Shown here one piece after another: positions 33,573 through 45,322 of a stretch of DNA of 64,000 bases. The stretch's first letter is position 1; each line of letters begins with the position of its first letter. The position numbers and the translations under genes were made by a program. Source of the DNA: Coprinellus micaceus. Lineage: Eukaryota > Basidiomycota > Agaricomycetes > Agaricales > Psathyrellaceae. The stretch covers positions 4,216,001 through 4,280,000 of the forward strand of contig OX596336.1 in the NCBI GenBank assembly GCA_951394405.1, written 5' to 3'. The notes beneath the pieces were generated by a model. That model was not told where the DNA came from. It did no database searches and was given only the letters and a program-made list of their open reading frames with translations.

Positions 33573-33955
33573 TGTAGAACGATGCAAGTATGACCCACTG
33601 TAAGTGGGGAGAGTTCGATGTTAGATTGAAAGTAAGTAGAGTATACAAGATACACACCTGTAAGTGGGGAGAGTTCGATGGGGACTCACCCACTTACAGT
33701 GTGGACTATATACTGTGGAGAACAATAGATAACCTATATGCGGAACAATAAGAAAGAACAATAGACGTTCCTTAAGTAGAGAACAATAGCAGTGAATGGA
33801 GATAAGGTGGAGATAAGAGAACAATAAGTGCGAGTATAATGGGAATAATACAAGGTGCTTGTTGTTCTCTGTAGAACAATAGAAGATAAGTAAAACGTTC
33901 GAAATAGAGGTATTCTTTGTAGAGATAGAGTTGACATGAGCATTGTCTTCCAACA
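33573..33955 (-). repeat. Copia 5' LTR (right)
   Basis: 383 bp, identical to the left LTR except A at 33698 (C at 27873). The A version makes CCACTTACAGTG a perfect reverse complement of CACTGTAAGTGG near the other end of the LTR. Confidence 0.95.
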
Positions 33956-33960
33956 CAACT
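33956..33960. repeat. target site duplication CAACT, right copy
   Basis: Second copy of the 5-bp duplication; the host reading frame continues immediately after it at 33961. Confidence 0.9.
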
Positions 33961-34685
33961 GGCGCGCGTATCTCAAGGGTACAACTTGTCCTCATTTTAG
34001 GAAGGCTAGGTATCGACTTGGAGGACGACTCGCCCTTCTCTATTTCAACCCATGGCTCCTCCCCAGGTCTATCAACTGTTCGGCCTTTTCCAGCTGCGAA
34101 TGCTCCAGCTAACAGGCCCGCACCATCGCCTCCCCAAATTCCTTTGTCCAGCCCTGCCGGAACTTCGCGTCCCCCCACCGTCGATGTGCCTGTGCGCCCG
34201 ACGGTCGTCGAGTCTGGGCATCATTCCACTCACAACGACGTTGCGGGCCTCGCTCAGTCTTTCAATTCGTCCTGCTCGATCCAGCCTCACCCATCGGGCT
34301 CTATGCCCCCTTTCGTGAAGTCGAAGGTGAGCATTTTCTTCGCGCCTCATGCTTCGGTTCCTGGTCCTTAACGAGAGCGGGATAAGGGGACCAAGAAACC
34401 TAAGTACCACGCCATCACTATAGGACGCACTGTGGGTATTATACACGGGTGGTTAGTATTTTAAAAGCCTTTCTGCGTTTATTTATTCTTACCTTAACGC
34501 TGTCGCCACTTTATTACAGGAACCTTGCCAAGCCTGAGGTGGATAAGTTCCCCGGGAACTGTCACGAGGGTTTTGACACGAGAGATCGGGCTCTGGAGAA
34601 GTTCTGGGAGGCCTGGGATAATAAAAAGGTCTACTCCGAGTCTGGGAGTGTTGTAGGTATCCCCGGAGTCACTCACACGAAATGA

Positions 34686-35103
34686 CCGCAAAACTCCTGA
34701 ACTCCTAGGAAGTAGTAGCTCCCTTCCATCCCATATTGTACCATCCTACCTCCTTCTTTTGCTACACCTGAATGTATTGGTATATTTTTGTCGAGAACTC
34801 AGCGTTAGTAACCCGCCAATTGAGCAGGTGCGATGCGAAACAATGGGCTGGAGTGGATCTGGATGAGCTACATTGACTAGTTGCAGATTTCCCAGCGCAC
34901 GAGACAGGATCTCGACGACGCTGTGGCGAACCGACGCATGCGGTCATGTGGCGTGAGTAAACTTGACCAAATATTGAGGCGTCCTCAGAGCCTACCCTGT
35001 GCACGTAGTAATAATCCACCCTTGGCCTCCTATCTTTGTTGAACGTACTGACGCTTGGCTATGGATCATTGGCGCTAACGTTACAGCCTTCTGAACACGC
35101 ACG
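34686..35103. other. intergenic between convergent genes
   Basis: 3' flanks of the interrupted gene and of the minus-strand gene ending at 35104. No gene seen. Confidence 0.5.
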
Positions 35104-35911
35104 TTACGCGTTCGCTAAATACAAGAACGATACGATGATACCAAACATCGCCCCGACAATGGAATGTAGGGCTCGGCGAAAGCGGCGGGGGCCGACGTTG
35201 TCCTCTGCGAACCCATCATCCAGAGCCCACACTTCCAGACTACCGTTCCGGCGCCGTGCGATGGTAATTCCCCACTCGCTGCTGGATGGACTCGGCAGTT
35301 GGCAAAGCTTAGTCGAGGTGTTGTGCAGGAGAGAATCCAGCACCGTCTCGTATTCTCCGGGGATCTCGCCCTGCCTTGCAGGCGCTGGCAGCTTGGATCG
35401 ACGGCCGAAGCCCTTGGGTAATGGTCCTGGTAGGCCAGGGCCTGGGGCCAAAAACCCATTGTGAGCGGTGTGCCCGGACAGCTGGACGGCGTCGAGTGAT
35501 AAGGGCGGGGATAGGTACTCTCCGTGGGTTGTGGGCTTTCCGAAGGGTTAACTCCCGAATCATTCCCCAAGTCATGGCTCCCAGAGCACGTACCTCCTCC
35601 GTCTCCGCAACTTTAAGGGGGTCGTTGAACACGGCCTTGCCTTGCAACTGGAGGGCGTCCATATGTTGGACCTCTTCGCATTTCCCACACAAGGCAGTGG
35701 ATATTGAGTGGCCTATATTGTCCCTAGAGGGCGTTGACTCCCCTTCAAACACGTTGGACTGGGACGGCGAAGCGACCTGTGAGGAGCACAAGAATACAAC
35801 TTGTTTTTTGTGACCTCTCACTGGCTGTTGACACTTTGTGCAGTGGGGTGGCTTCCTCGGACGAGATATGACAGAGGGGGTTGAGGGTGCTGAAGGAGGT
35901 TGGCCACTCAT
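35104..35911 (-). CDS. hypothetical protein with two CxxC pairs and a C-terminal membrane anchor
   Basis: Predicted 243 aa from exons 35911-35594 and 35517-35104, joined in phase 0 across a 76-nt intron (GTACGT...GAGAG). N-terminus MSGQPPSAPSTPSVISRPRK is disordered. CTKC (about 24-27) and CGKC (about 75-78) could bind one zinc ion. The second half reads FGRRSKLPAPARQGEIPGEY, a segment ARRRNGSLEVWALDDGF, and ends with hydrophobic ALHSIVGAMFGIIVSFLYL plus ANA, a tail anchor. I do not recognise the family. An intronless reading (to 35309) loses the membrane tail and is less likely. Confidence 0.55.
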
Positions 35912-36419
35912 GACCAGACCAAGGTTTGGGACAGTACCAGGAGATACGAGCAGAGATATACAAGGAGTTCAACCATAACCACGTGCCTTTGCAATTAAGA
36001 TTGTCGATCTCGGATCTGTACGTAGATCTCAGCAACAGTCACATGCACCGGCGTAATGAAGGAACGCGATACTGGAGGTTGAAAGGCGTAGCAAACTGGA
36101 CTCTGGGGGCACTTGCACCAAGACCTCCTCGCCCACTACGGGTGCAGCAGTGGAAAACAAACCACTTATAATTTGACGAAACACTCCTGCACGGTGGAAA
36201 GGGCAGAGCGAGAAAGATGCCCTCTAGACGTGTAGTTAGTCAGCCGTCCCACAAACCGGTTTGCAGCTCGCGTAGAACGGTTTAGAAAAATACAAAGAAC
36301 ATCACCGGTAGAGGACGTATACTGAGGGACGGGGAGAGTGGGAGAAGGTTATATTGTATGCAGCCCCTCATGGGGAGGGACCGCAGGTCAGGTTCCCGGG
36401 TACGCCAAGTGCTACCCCT
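35912..36419. other. intergenic; expected to contain the right-hand limit of the Plavaka element
   Basis: No gene seen. The 3' terminal inverted repeat of the transposon should lie in or near this stretch, but I could not match it by eye with sequence beyond 41343. Confidence 0.35.
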
Positions 36420-39400
36420 CTACTCCTCGTCTTCGTCAGAACACAAGGATTCAGCCTCGGGTACTGAACTATCACTATCAAATCCACAGCTCCCCTCCAT
36501 ATCAGAATCGTCGTCTGAAGAGTCAGATTCGCTGGTCTCCTCGTCAGTCAAAACGGAGTCCGGAAATTTCACCGTTGGCCTGGGAGGATCATCTAGCGCA
36601 GAGTCAGAACATCTCCCCCGGAAGTCGTTGGCTTGTGCTTTACCTTCAAGTTGTTCCGCGGGCTCTTCCTGTCCCTCTGGATCCAAGGAGGCCCCTCGTC
36701 CGCAGGCGAATGCTGACTCCTCTGCTACGCAGGGTGTTGGCACGCCTGTATTGCCGTTCATTGGACCTCCTGGTGAGTTGGGTTGCATCGGGCGATCAGG
36801 TTGTGCATAAACGTGACCAACGCCTAATCCCCAGTGGTATCGCATGAGCATATCGCGATCGACGAATCTGCAAGAGGGGTCAGAAGACATGGAACATTTC
36901 CGGGCAGATGGGGCACCTGTTAACATAATATTCGTTCCAATCGTCTTTGTCTCTGGCTATCTTCGAGATGGGCTCCTTCCCCCTCGTTTCCTTCCTTTTC
37001 TTCCCAAGGGACCCCTTTGCGCTTCCTGTCGCCGAGTAGATTTGGCCTTTGGAAAACCGGGGGATCAGGTGACTTGCACGGAGAACGTGTGTCGGATCCA
37101 GAAAGCTCGTACTAGCGGGATCGCTGAACGGACGGAGTTCGACTCGGTCTAGCTCCGGAGAGTGCCCTTCGGGGTCTAGCGGTTTGCTGAACCACCTGAC
37201 CCATAGAATGTCAAATCTACGGTGGCGACTGTCCAAGGAACCCTTCCCAAGAAAAACGACATTGACGTGGTAGACGCCGATGATCCTCCCGTAGTTGAAT
37301 TTATGCGTGCTACCTGTAGTCCCTTCGTTTTCTTCTTCTTCAGCCGCCCCTACTTCTGCGCCCTCATCTTTGTCCTCCTCTGGAGGAGCAAGGCACATAA
37401 AGTCCCTCCGGCTAGTCTTTGGATTGAGGATGTCCTGGTCACGCTTCATGTCGTAGGTAGTAAAGTTGATGTGGAATAGGTCATGGCGGTACATCCGACT
37501 GGAATGGATTAGGATTCTGTCCATATCTGCATGATCTTGCTCATCGCCAAGGCCTTTCGCTGCCTGCTTAAGCAAGGGAATAGCATGGCGATAGTTGTGG
37601 GGGTCCGCCATCGCCTCTTGGAGCAAAGCCGCACGAACCCTTGGCAGAAGATGGGATTTCATATTTGCCATAAATTTCTATCGCGATTCGGTAGACTCAG
37701 AAACCTCAGCGTCTTATGCAGAGAAGAAAGGCCACTTACGTTTGTCGAGAAATCATCCCTGTTCGCATGCAGAAAGGTAGCCAAATCAATCGGATTGTTC
37801 TGGGAGACGCCAATGAAGTATTTCTCTTTGCGTTGGGGGTCCTGGGTGCCCTCATCCCTCTCCGGAATTAGCTGCTTCCGAAGGCGTCGAAGTCGAGTTT
37901 GTCGCATTTGGATACGCGCCAACGTGAAGTGAACCTTCTTCTTACTCGTGCGCCGGTAGTGCGCTCTGGAAAAGCAGTGGTAGCGCTCAGGCTGGTTATT
38001 GTGCCAAGCGTGGGGGAGATAATCGCGTTAAGAAACGTTGGCGGTGAAGCTCAGAGCTGCAAACACTCACGGTTTGTGTTGAGTAGTTCTCCGAGGTACC
38101 GAATCTCTTGATGTTCCTTACCACATGCCCCAAGCCGTGAAATTTGAACGTGTTCAAATTGAGCGTTTTGGTCTTCCTTCCCGTTTCTTCTGCTCAGAAA
38201 GGGTACGATGATCATTAGCCCCGCCGCATCATCAATACCGTGAAGGAATCGACTCACCAGAATCTGACTCGCTGTGAGAAAGCTTTTGACGCTTAGCCCC
38301 CTTCTTGACCGCCGATTTAGTCTTCGTCTTCTTTTCCTGTCTCCGTTTTCGAGCCTGATACTCTCTTGGAAGCTCTTTTGTCTCAACTGCGTGGCAAGTA
38401 TGGTCTACAAAGTCCCGAAATACAGTACCCAGCTCAGACGTCAAGTTGTCCAGGATGAGGAGGGTGGAATCGGTATGCAATCGAAGTTTGGCTAGCCCGT
38501 GCCAGTAGGCAAGGGTATACAGTAGCTTTGAAATTCTTCTTGCATGCGATTTGTCGTCAATCAGGCCGTCGAATACGGGGATGGCGCACTCCAGAGGTAA
38601 GTCAGTAACACACCGACAGCCGTCTGTGAGGTTTTCCATACCTGAAGCAAGTCTTCAAAGTCGCGTCCAGCCAGTTGCCTCATCTCCGACATGTTGTTGC
38701 GGAAGCGACGAATGGTATCCTTCCCAAATGTTGGCACTAGGCGGTATCTAATGGGGCAAGAGGCGTCCGCGATCAGCAGGCGATCGGACGATAGAGGGCT
38801 TGAGGTGCAAACAATACTTGCCTGAGGTCAAGTTCGTTAACGAGTGTAGGTTGGAATGCGTCTAAAAGCCGTAGCAGCTGGATGAAGGTCGCCTTCCAAA
38901 CTCCCAGTTCCACCTCATGCAGAAAGTCAGACACAAGCATATCAAAATAGTTGAACCCGAATGGGGCTAGCCTGTCGGAAAAAGCGTTCTGCGGTAACGG
39001 TCGGCTCATCGCGTCAATGGCGATGGATTTCCAAGAATGTAGGCTTACACTAGTTGGGAGCATGGACTCTGGAAGAATTTCCTCGAACGTCTTGCTTTTG
39101 ACACTGTAGTTCTTCTCGTAGATGAGGTTTCTAGCCCTCTTCAGGATGGATCGCTGATCCGGGCTGTCAATGCGTGCCAACCGAACACGATTCTTCTGGT
39201 CGCGCTTCATGCCCAGACTGTGGACCTGGTCAAGAGGGATCCCACAGCTTGGGCAAGGAAACTTCCCCAGGTTCTTGATACCCGCAATAACGACCCTACC
39301 ATTGTGCTTTCATCTCAGTAGGGTCAATCAGAGAGAACAAAGACCACGTACTTCTCCGGGTAGTCCGCCGAGTAAGTCAATATACGAGGGAAAAAGCGAC

Positions 39401-41343
39401 GTTCGACCTCATCGATACACTCGACGACAATTCCATTTTCATATGCATCGAGGAATTCATCATCCAGAAGAATTTTCCACTGGGCGTGAAACAATTCTCG
39501 CAGGCAATGCGACAGAACACCCTTCCCGACCTTGCCAGCCCCAGAGTGTTTGCCGACAAAATCCTTGAAATTGTCTGGAAGCTGGCTCGGCGTTAGGTCA
39601 CGGCGGAAACCAATAGGGGGAGGCCATACCTTTTCAAAGAAAGCCACTGGTTCTCCAAGATTCAAGGAAGGCTTTGATCTCATGTACTTGGAATCGTTCC
39701 CAAAGAAACCGTAACAGGGCCACACCTTGGCATCTCCGAACGACGTTAACATTGTTGCGTCAGATGCAAACATTAACCCGACAATGTACCGAGGATGAGT
39801 ACAGGGGAGAGAGGTATACGGAATTTCCTAAACACAGCGTCAGAAGGTATCAGAGTCATCATTGGCCCAAATCGCACCTGTACTTCCCGGTAGGCTTCCA
39901 GAAAGGCGTCCGACTGATACATCTCGCAGTAAATCCGTTCGTCCTTGGTGGGTCCAGGTTTCCAACGAAGCTCATGAGGAACGTGATGGAAAAATTCTGC
40001 AGAGGTCTTGATCTTTTGCCGCATGAGTGGGATAAGTGGTCGATAGTGAAATTCCGGGATGGTGAATGGTATGGGACCTGGAGGCTTGCACCGTCGATTG
40101 AATGGTATCTCGATGGTTACGTCCGTCATCATCCAAGAACTCCCGTCCTTCTCCCATGGTGATTCCCCCTTCCCTTCCCCAGTGTACTCCGATCCAGACA
40201 GAACTCGGTCGACAGCGCTCCAATCTGTCTTGCGAATGTCACCCGGTCGGAATTCATCGCGCTCGATAATGGAGCAGAGACGTTTGAATCCTTGTGAGCT
40301 TTTCTGGTTGCCATCTGACCAGAAATAGTCTCCAATGAGGTACGTGTTTACATTTGGGTAGGGATAGAAAGGGGATTTGGAAGTACGGTCAGAATTCGGT
40401 TGGGAAAGGCCTTTGCGGTCAAGCAAGCTAAGAAAGTCTTCCGCCGATTCCTCCTGAAGGTCGGTTTGAGAGACATATGCATCCGGGTCATGTGGCGTCT
40501 GCTCCGTCGTCTGATAGCATTTGTATACTCCAAATGCGTTTTGGGGTGTAGTTTTGGATAGTAGAGGCGGCCTTGGAGGAGTCTCGGGCTGGATTACTTC
40601 TGAGCCTCGGCGCGGTGCAGCGTCCTGACCCGGGGACTCCGTTCCTGCTTGTGTAGCACTCGGAGGTCCGCTGGTGGAGGCGCTTGGTTCTTCGGGCTGA
40701 GGAAAGCTGAACGGCAAGGCAGACGTTGGCAAGAAGTCTTCAAGGAGAACACTGCGCTTCTTTAACCTTTGACCACGACCTCCGCCATCGGTCGCAGCGG
40801 GCTTGCTTTGGGCGCCTATATTGGGCTGTTCAGCCTGAGGTTCGCTCACTGAAGCCTGTGGGTTCTGAAGTCCGAGTCGTATTAGTAGACGTATCTGGGC
40901 CAGAACGGTCACTTACCCGGTCAGGGCATGCGATTTTACTTTCATCAGAGATGGTTTGTCCCTATTATTTGCTCTGAGCGTGCGGGACGGTCGTCTGGGT
41001 ATGGTAGGAAACTTACCTGTTCGGCTGTATGGGGGTCGTTGTCACGGTTCCGTGCAAGGGGGTCGAAGATAGAGCTCATGTCGACGTCAAAGTCAAGGTT
41101 GTCTCCTTCAGCAAGCCATGTGGCTATGGCGGCCTTCCCCTGCTTTTGAGAGTCGTGACGCGATTGCCATTTCACCCTAGCATCTTTGAGCCCGCTCCCC
41201 AGACGATTCAAGTACTTTCGGCACGAGCTGATATGCGATGAGAAACCGTTCGGTTGAAAGAACACCCGGCCGCAGACGCAATTTTGGCACCAGGATTCTT
41301 GCCTTTCCAGTTCGGCCTCCTCATGAAGTGGGTTAGACTGCAT
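36420..41343 (-). CDS. Plavaka-type (CMC/CACTA-like) DNA transposase, intact
   Basis: Predicted 1,441 aa in 11 exons: 41343-41017, 40961-40917, 40864-39878, 39827-39352, 39295-38822, 38747-38642, 38588-38258, 38189-38071, 37991-37740, 37677-36917 and 36867-36420. Every phase matches and there is no internal stop. The N-terminus has a C2H2-like finger (CGRVFFQPNGFSSHISSC). The central part carries family landmarks: VGLMFASDATMLTSFGDAKV, FGNDSKYMRSKPS, HAQWKILLDDEF, FPRILTYSADYPEK, FPCPSCGIPLDQVHSLGMKR, FDMLVSDFLHEVELGVWKA and LAYWHGLAKLRLHTDSTL. The C-terminal module has YGRIIGVYHVNVVF, DILWVRWFSKPL, FLDPTHVLRASHLIPRF and FVDRDMLMRYHWGLGVGHVY. Intron 38821-38748 begins GCAAGT. The protein should catalyse cut-and-paste transposition. 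The acidic Ser/Asp tail is common in this group. Confidence 0.85.
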
Positions 41344-42502
41344 GGATGAAGAGAGTTCACAACAAAGGTGGATGGCAGAATTGGGGCGGCAAGTTGAACA
41401 CAATTGATCCGGTCCTCACGGACCTGAACCAGATCTGAAGACCTGGCGACGTTAAAGGGGATCGGGCGGTCGATCTTCAAGACCTTGTGGGGAATAAGAC
41501 TGCTGCTGTCGCTACGAGCAACCCTTACCAAAGGGCAGAACCGGTAAGGTGCGGTGGAAGATCTCTGGTGGGGGTAAACGTCGAGCTGGATTGAGGATCG
41601 ATATCAATGGTTACGGTCCCTCCCTTGTACTCCCGCCATTCTTCTCCCTTCGTACTTATGTAGGCCAGTGGACCCCTCATCGCCACTCCCCTCATTCTCC
41701 GAGAGCGTCGCTTCCATTATCTCTTATCCTTCCATCCAGCAGGCATACTCGGATGCGCTTCTGACTTCGCTTTCAGTCCGACAAGTCGTTATCCAGGAGT
41801 TTGCCCACCTTCCAAATCCACGGGCGGAGGGAATTCGACGTTCAACTTGACCTAGAGTGCGTCGAATCTTGCCTGGACTTCTTCTTCAAGTCCCCGGGTT
41901 TGTTCTATGCTCTCGTTGAATGAATGCCCTCCAGGTCCTAGCCGATTTCCTCCTCGTTTACAGAGGACGGCGTTGCCTCCGGGCCTGATGTTTCCCGAGC
42001 TCTTCCCGCCCTCCTCCCTTCTGCACTCGGCGCTCTCGACTCGCTCCTTCCTTTTCACCTGCGCGCCCTCTTTCCCTCCGCCAAATACAGGGTCGGAGGT
42101 CGGGTACCGCCTCCTGCGTGGGCCGTTGGCCCGATGAACCCATCTTCACTTCATCCACCGTGATCGCGAGGACTCCCCCGAGGTTGACTCACGATCGGGA
42201 GGGTATTTAGCGATGCTGAATTGGAATCGCGACCCAAAGTTGGCCTCTGGGGTCAGAAGAGCGGAAATAGGGAGGTCAAGCAGGCGAATATGGGTGGGGG
42301 TGGTGTTTGCGTAGAGGCGATGGAAGGCAGATACGGGGTTGCCCGAATTTCTCCGTAGTAGGGAGCGGGGCTGCCATGGGGCAAATGGGGACGGAGGATG
42401 ATCTTCCTTCGAAGCTTGCGGTACCGTAGTGCGTAGCCAGGGGGTATCTGAATCGTAAGATCAAGTTCTGGCGGGCCTCAGGCCTCAGTGTCGCGTTGGC
42501 GG
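41344..42502. other. intergenic upstream of the Plavaka transposase
   Basis: No supported gene. The 5' end and terminal repeat of the transposon are expected here. A plus-strand pyrimidine-rich stretch (41650-42130) yields open frames without coding character. Confidence 0.35.
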
Positions 42503-44860
42503 TCATTGCGTGAGGGATTGTGATAAAGGCTCCAGTTCCAGGCCATATCGACTACCGACCACGGCCTGCCTGCAAACAGCTGCAAACCCCAAAGTGAGCG
42601 GACTCGGGCGTGTTACCGATACGAAGGAAGTGAAGATCGTACCCGTGCATCCACGGAAGGATCGTTCGGCGAGGATAACCGAAGAATGTATGGTCCGGGA
42701 GCTGAAGTGGGAACTGAACTTGTTTAACGCGAATGTCCATGTACAAACGTGTACTTCTACTGAGAGATTCAAACGCCCATCAGTATCTCCCGATGACGAA
42801 CTAACTTACAGAGAACGTGTTCAACGCAGATAAAGTCTAGAACCATCTCCTCCTGCTCCTGCGCCGGGTACCTCTTCTTAATGAAATCCCTCACCGCTAA
42901 TACCCCGCGTTCGATTTCAGAAATATGACCCCCACGATCGCCCTTGCGCGAGGTAGACGCTAACCCTAGATACTCCAAACCTTCCAACCCCCCCTTGCCA
43001 AGTTCGTATATGCAGGTAGCTATATCACCACTCGACGGGGCTCGGCAGACTCCACCATATGACAGGTCGCAGGTCAGGAGGTACGATCCAAGGGGCCCCA
43101 ACTGGGGGAAACGTGCAGTCTCTTCACCCAGCGGGCGGAAGAAACGGAGGCAGTCGATGAACGAAGGCGTAGTCTCGACGAGTTTCCTCCAAGAATCCTC
43201 CAGCTTGACGGCGCTATCCCAATAGCCCTTAGCATTCTCCACCTTCCGACCGAATGCACTCCCGCCGTACGCGTTGATGTCGCAGAAATATCCTTTCTTC
43301 TTCGCCTCTTCTGGATAAAGGGATTTCTGGTGACATTTAGCGTTCTCGAAAGCTTCGAAGTTGGCGAAAGACGTAGGCGCGCGCTGGGAGAACAGCGTAT
43401 CAAAGGTGATGCTCCGCCACAGTACAGCGCTGAAGAGGCCGGGCGCTGTACGGATGATGGGGCGTTTGAAGACTTCTTCTCGCATTCGAGCGACGTCGGG
43501 CGCTCGTTGCCTGAATGGGAGGGCGTAATTAACGCCGGACCGTATTCGTTCGAGCATGCGTCGTCCAGCTGGATCAAGGTTGTCTTCGCCCCTTCCAGTC
43601 ACATAGGTAATGCCAGCGTCCAACAAGGTGCACAAGTCTCCGAACTCCGGATCGTACAGTCCGAGGGTATCCGATCCATTGGGGGGGTTTCCGTGTAAGA
43701 TGGACTTGAAGAGTTGGTAGGCCTGGCTGGCGTCCCGGGAAGGGTCGAGGATTGGATGCGAGGAGGCTGCAGCTTCAAATTTTCGAGCCATGATGTGGAC
43801 GTTAGTGCGGCTCCTTCGTTCCTTGGGCACAAGATAGTCCTTGAGATTGAAATCCTGGTAGTCTCGCCAGACGGTATCCAGGAACAGGACGTCCTCGCCA
43901 AATGACTTCTCCAGGACCTCCACCATTCGACCTTGCGCCTCCTTCCTGTCGACGTCGCTGTGATAGAGTTGGTTTCTCAAAATCTCTTGGACGGCCATCG
44001 CGACCTGGTGGAACGTTCGGTCGTCGTTATCAGGCCAGCACGTGTCTGATCGTGTTGCGTTGCGATAAGAGAAGGGGGTTCTGGTGAGAGCGGCCAAGAA
44101 TTGGTGATCAGGGCGGCTGGGATCGAAATCGACTTGAGATCGTTGATAGAAGAGCATGTCCTTGGTTTCTCGAACCAGGCAATCGAGCCACTCGGGGGCT
44201 TCCGTACCCTTCTTGAGGCGATCCCAGGTTTGGGCTTGGACCCGGTCAAGCCAGCGTACAATGGCCCGACTGGCCTTCATAATTCGCAATCGGCATCTGC
44301 GCAGCTCGAGAGCGCTGGCACCAGCTCCAATTTCTGCCCCTGAAAGTAGTGGCGGTATTTGCACGGCCAGCTGAGGTGCTTCTTGGCCGGAATCCTCATC
44401 GAGACGATTGCAGAGACCTTCGAGGGCATGCGTCGTGGAATCTAAATTGAGGTATTCGGCTGGAACGTTGTCCTCAGTCGCTAAACGGACTTCCCGGTAA
44501 ACAGAACGGGACTCGGCGTAGATATCTCTTGACCTCAGATTCTTCAAGGCAGGATACAAGCGCTCTTCGAGTCGATGTCGTTTGGCGGTGGATTGGTCTT
44601 CAAGGGCAAAATCAGGTATGGCCCTCTCTGAAATGCGAAGTCAGCGAAAGGATATTTTGTGCGGTCGAGTTCTCACTCCTTGAATTTCCCGAGCTTTCTG
44701 CCTGAGAAGCGCCTGCACCGCCTCTAGTCTCGATGTCTTCTTCCATAGGCTCTGCGGAGCTACGAGAGATACTTGTAGAGTACCCGGGAGAATCTAGTGT
44801 TTTATTTGGTGGGAATGGAGAGGAGGGATGAGAAGGCGAGAGTGGTGCGCGACTTTGCAT
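42503..44860 (-). CDS. unrecognised 752-aa protein
   Basis: Exons 44860-44677, 44627-42810 and 42759-42503; introns 49 and 50 nt with matching phases. N-terminal ~60 residues are Ser/Pro-rich; the first junction gives a basic KRAIPDF...AKRHR segment. The body is a long mixed alpha/beta chain with no low complexity (for example FLAALTRTPFSYRNATRS, LDAGITYVTGRGEDNLDPAG, FPQLGPLGSYLLTCDLSYGG, VCRAPSSGDIATCIYELGKG). The last intron is well formed (GTAAGT, CTGAT branch, CTCAG), but the final exon has weak coding character. If it is skipped, the protein ends at 42769 after ...REILMGV. I recognise no family. The gene lies 462 bp downstream of another unknown gene on the same strand, and next to the transposon. 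Confidence 0.6.
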
Positions 44861-45322
44861 GGTCGGCGGATTTGGTTGATATGTTGGCTGCGTTTCTCCC
44901 ACCGCCGCTAGGCCTAGCGGTCAATGATCAGTCGACGTTCAGGAAGACAGCACGCAGAAGCGTACAAGGGCGAGCAATATGCATTGCACTTGTGGTGGGG
45001 AGAAGGGAGTGATCGTCCGCAGTTGAAGGTGAGCGGGAGGCGTTCAAGTTCAAGCTCATACTTCGGCGAGGTCCGTCGTTCTGGCTTGGTGCAGGCATAT
45101 GGTTGTTTCGAGTCGAAGGAAATCCGCCCCCTATGTCATTCGAGTCGTCGTGGTGAATAGGGTGCTGGGATGGACTCGGGATGCGTTCGGGTTCGTCGTT
45201 GGGCGACGGATGGGCTGGAACGGGCTGTTGAGTTGGCACAGCGGTCGCGTTGGGGTGAGCGTGCGATTGAGGTCCCACTACCGAAGCGTAATAAACATCT
45301 GATACAACTAAAATACAGCGAA
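44861..45322. other. spacer between two unknown minus-strand genes
   Basis: A 117-codon Pro/Ser/His-rich minus frame (44928-45278) may be an extra 5' exon of the 752-aa gene or its leader; no clean splice was found. Confidence 0.35.

Larger units (their letters stand above)
27748..33955 (-). mobile_element. Copia-type LTR retrotransposon, complete
   Basis: 6,208 bp, transcribed from the minus strand. Parts in element order: 5' LTR 33955-33573, primer-binding site 33572-33558, leader, gag-pol 32984-28158, purine tract 28140-28131, 3' LTR 28130-27748. Flanked by CAACT on both sides. LTR ends are TG...CA as read on the plus strand and TG...CA again on the minus. The two 383-bp LTRs differ at one base (C at 27873, A at 33698), and the single ORF is uninterrupted. 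Everything expected of an autonomous, very recently inserted element is present. Confidence 0.97.
27676..34685 (+). pseudogene. RNase H1 N-terminal (viroplasmin-like) domain gene interrupted by a Copia element
   Basis: Exon 1 starts at 27676 (MSSISGSASFSLTLRQIEEV) and stops after 24 codons exactly at the target-site CAACT (27743-27747). The frame resumes at 33961 (GARISRVQLVLILGRLGIDL). It then runs to 34326, with exons 34378-34451 and 34520-34685 following; introns 51 and 68 nt, phases matching. Without the element and one CAACT, the exons total 678 nt (225 aa). The middle is Pro/Ser-rich. The C-terminus contains KYHAITIGRTVGIIHGW and, after the intron, DKFPGNCHEGFDTRDRALEK, the hybrid-binding fold of RNase H1 and viroplasmin. 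Such domains bind RNA-DNA hybrids. The gene body is otherwise undamaged, so loss of function is recent and due to the insertion. Confidence 0.75.

Noticed and set aside
35309..35911. Intronless 200-codon reading of the gene at 35911
   Set aside because: A 76-nt GT-AG intron gives a better C-terminus with a membrane anchor, and the retained-intron part has random composition.
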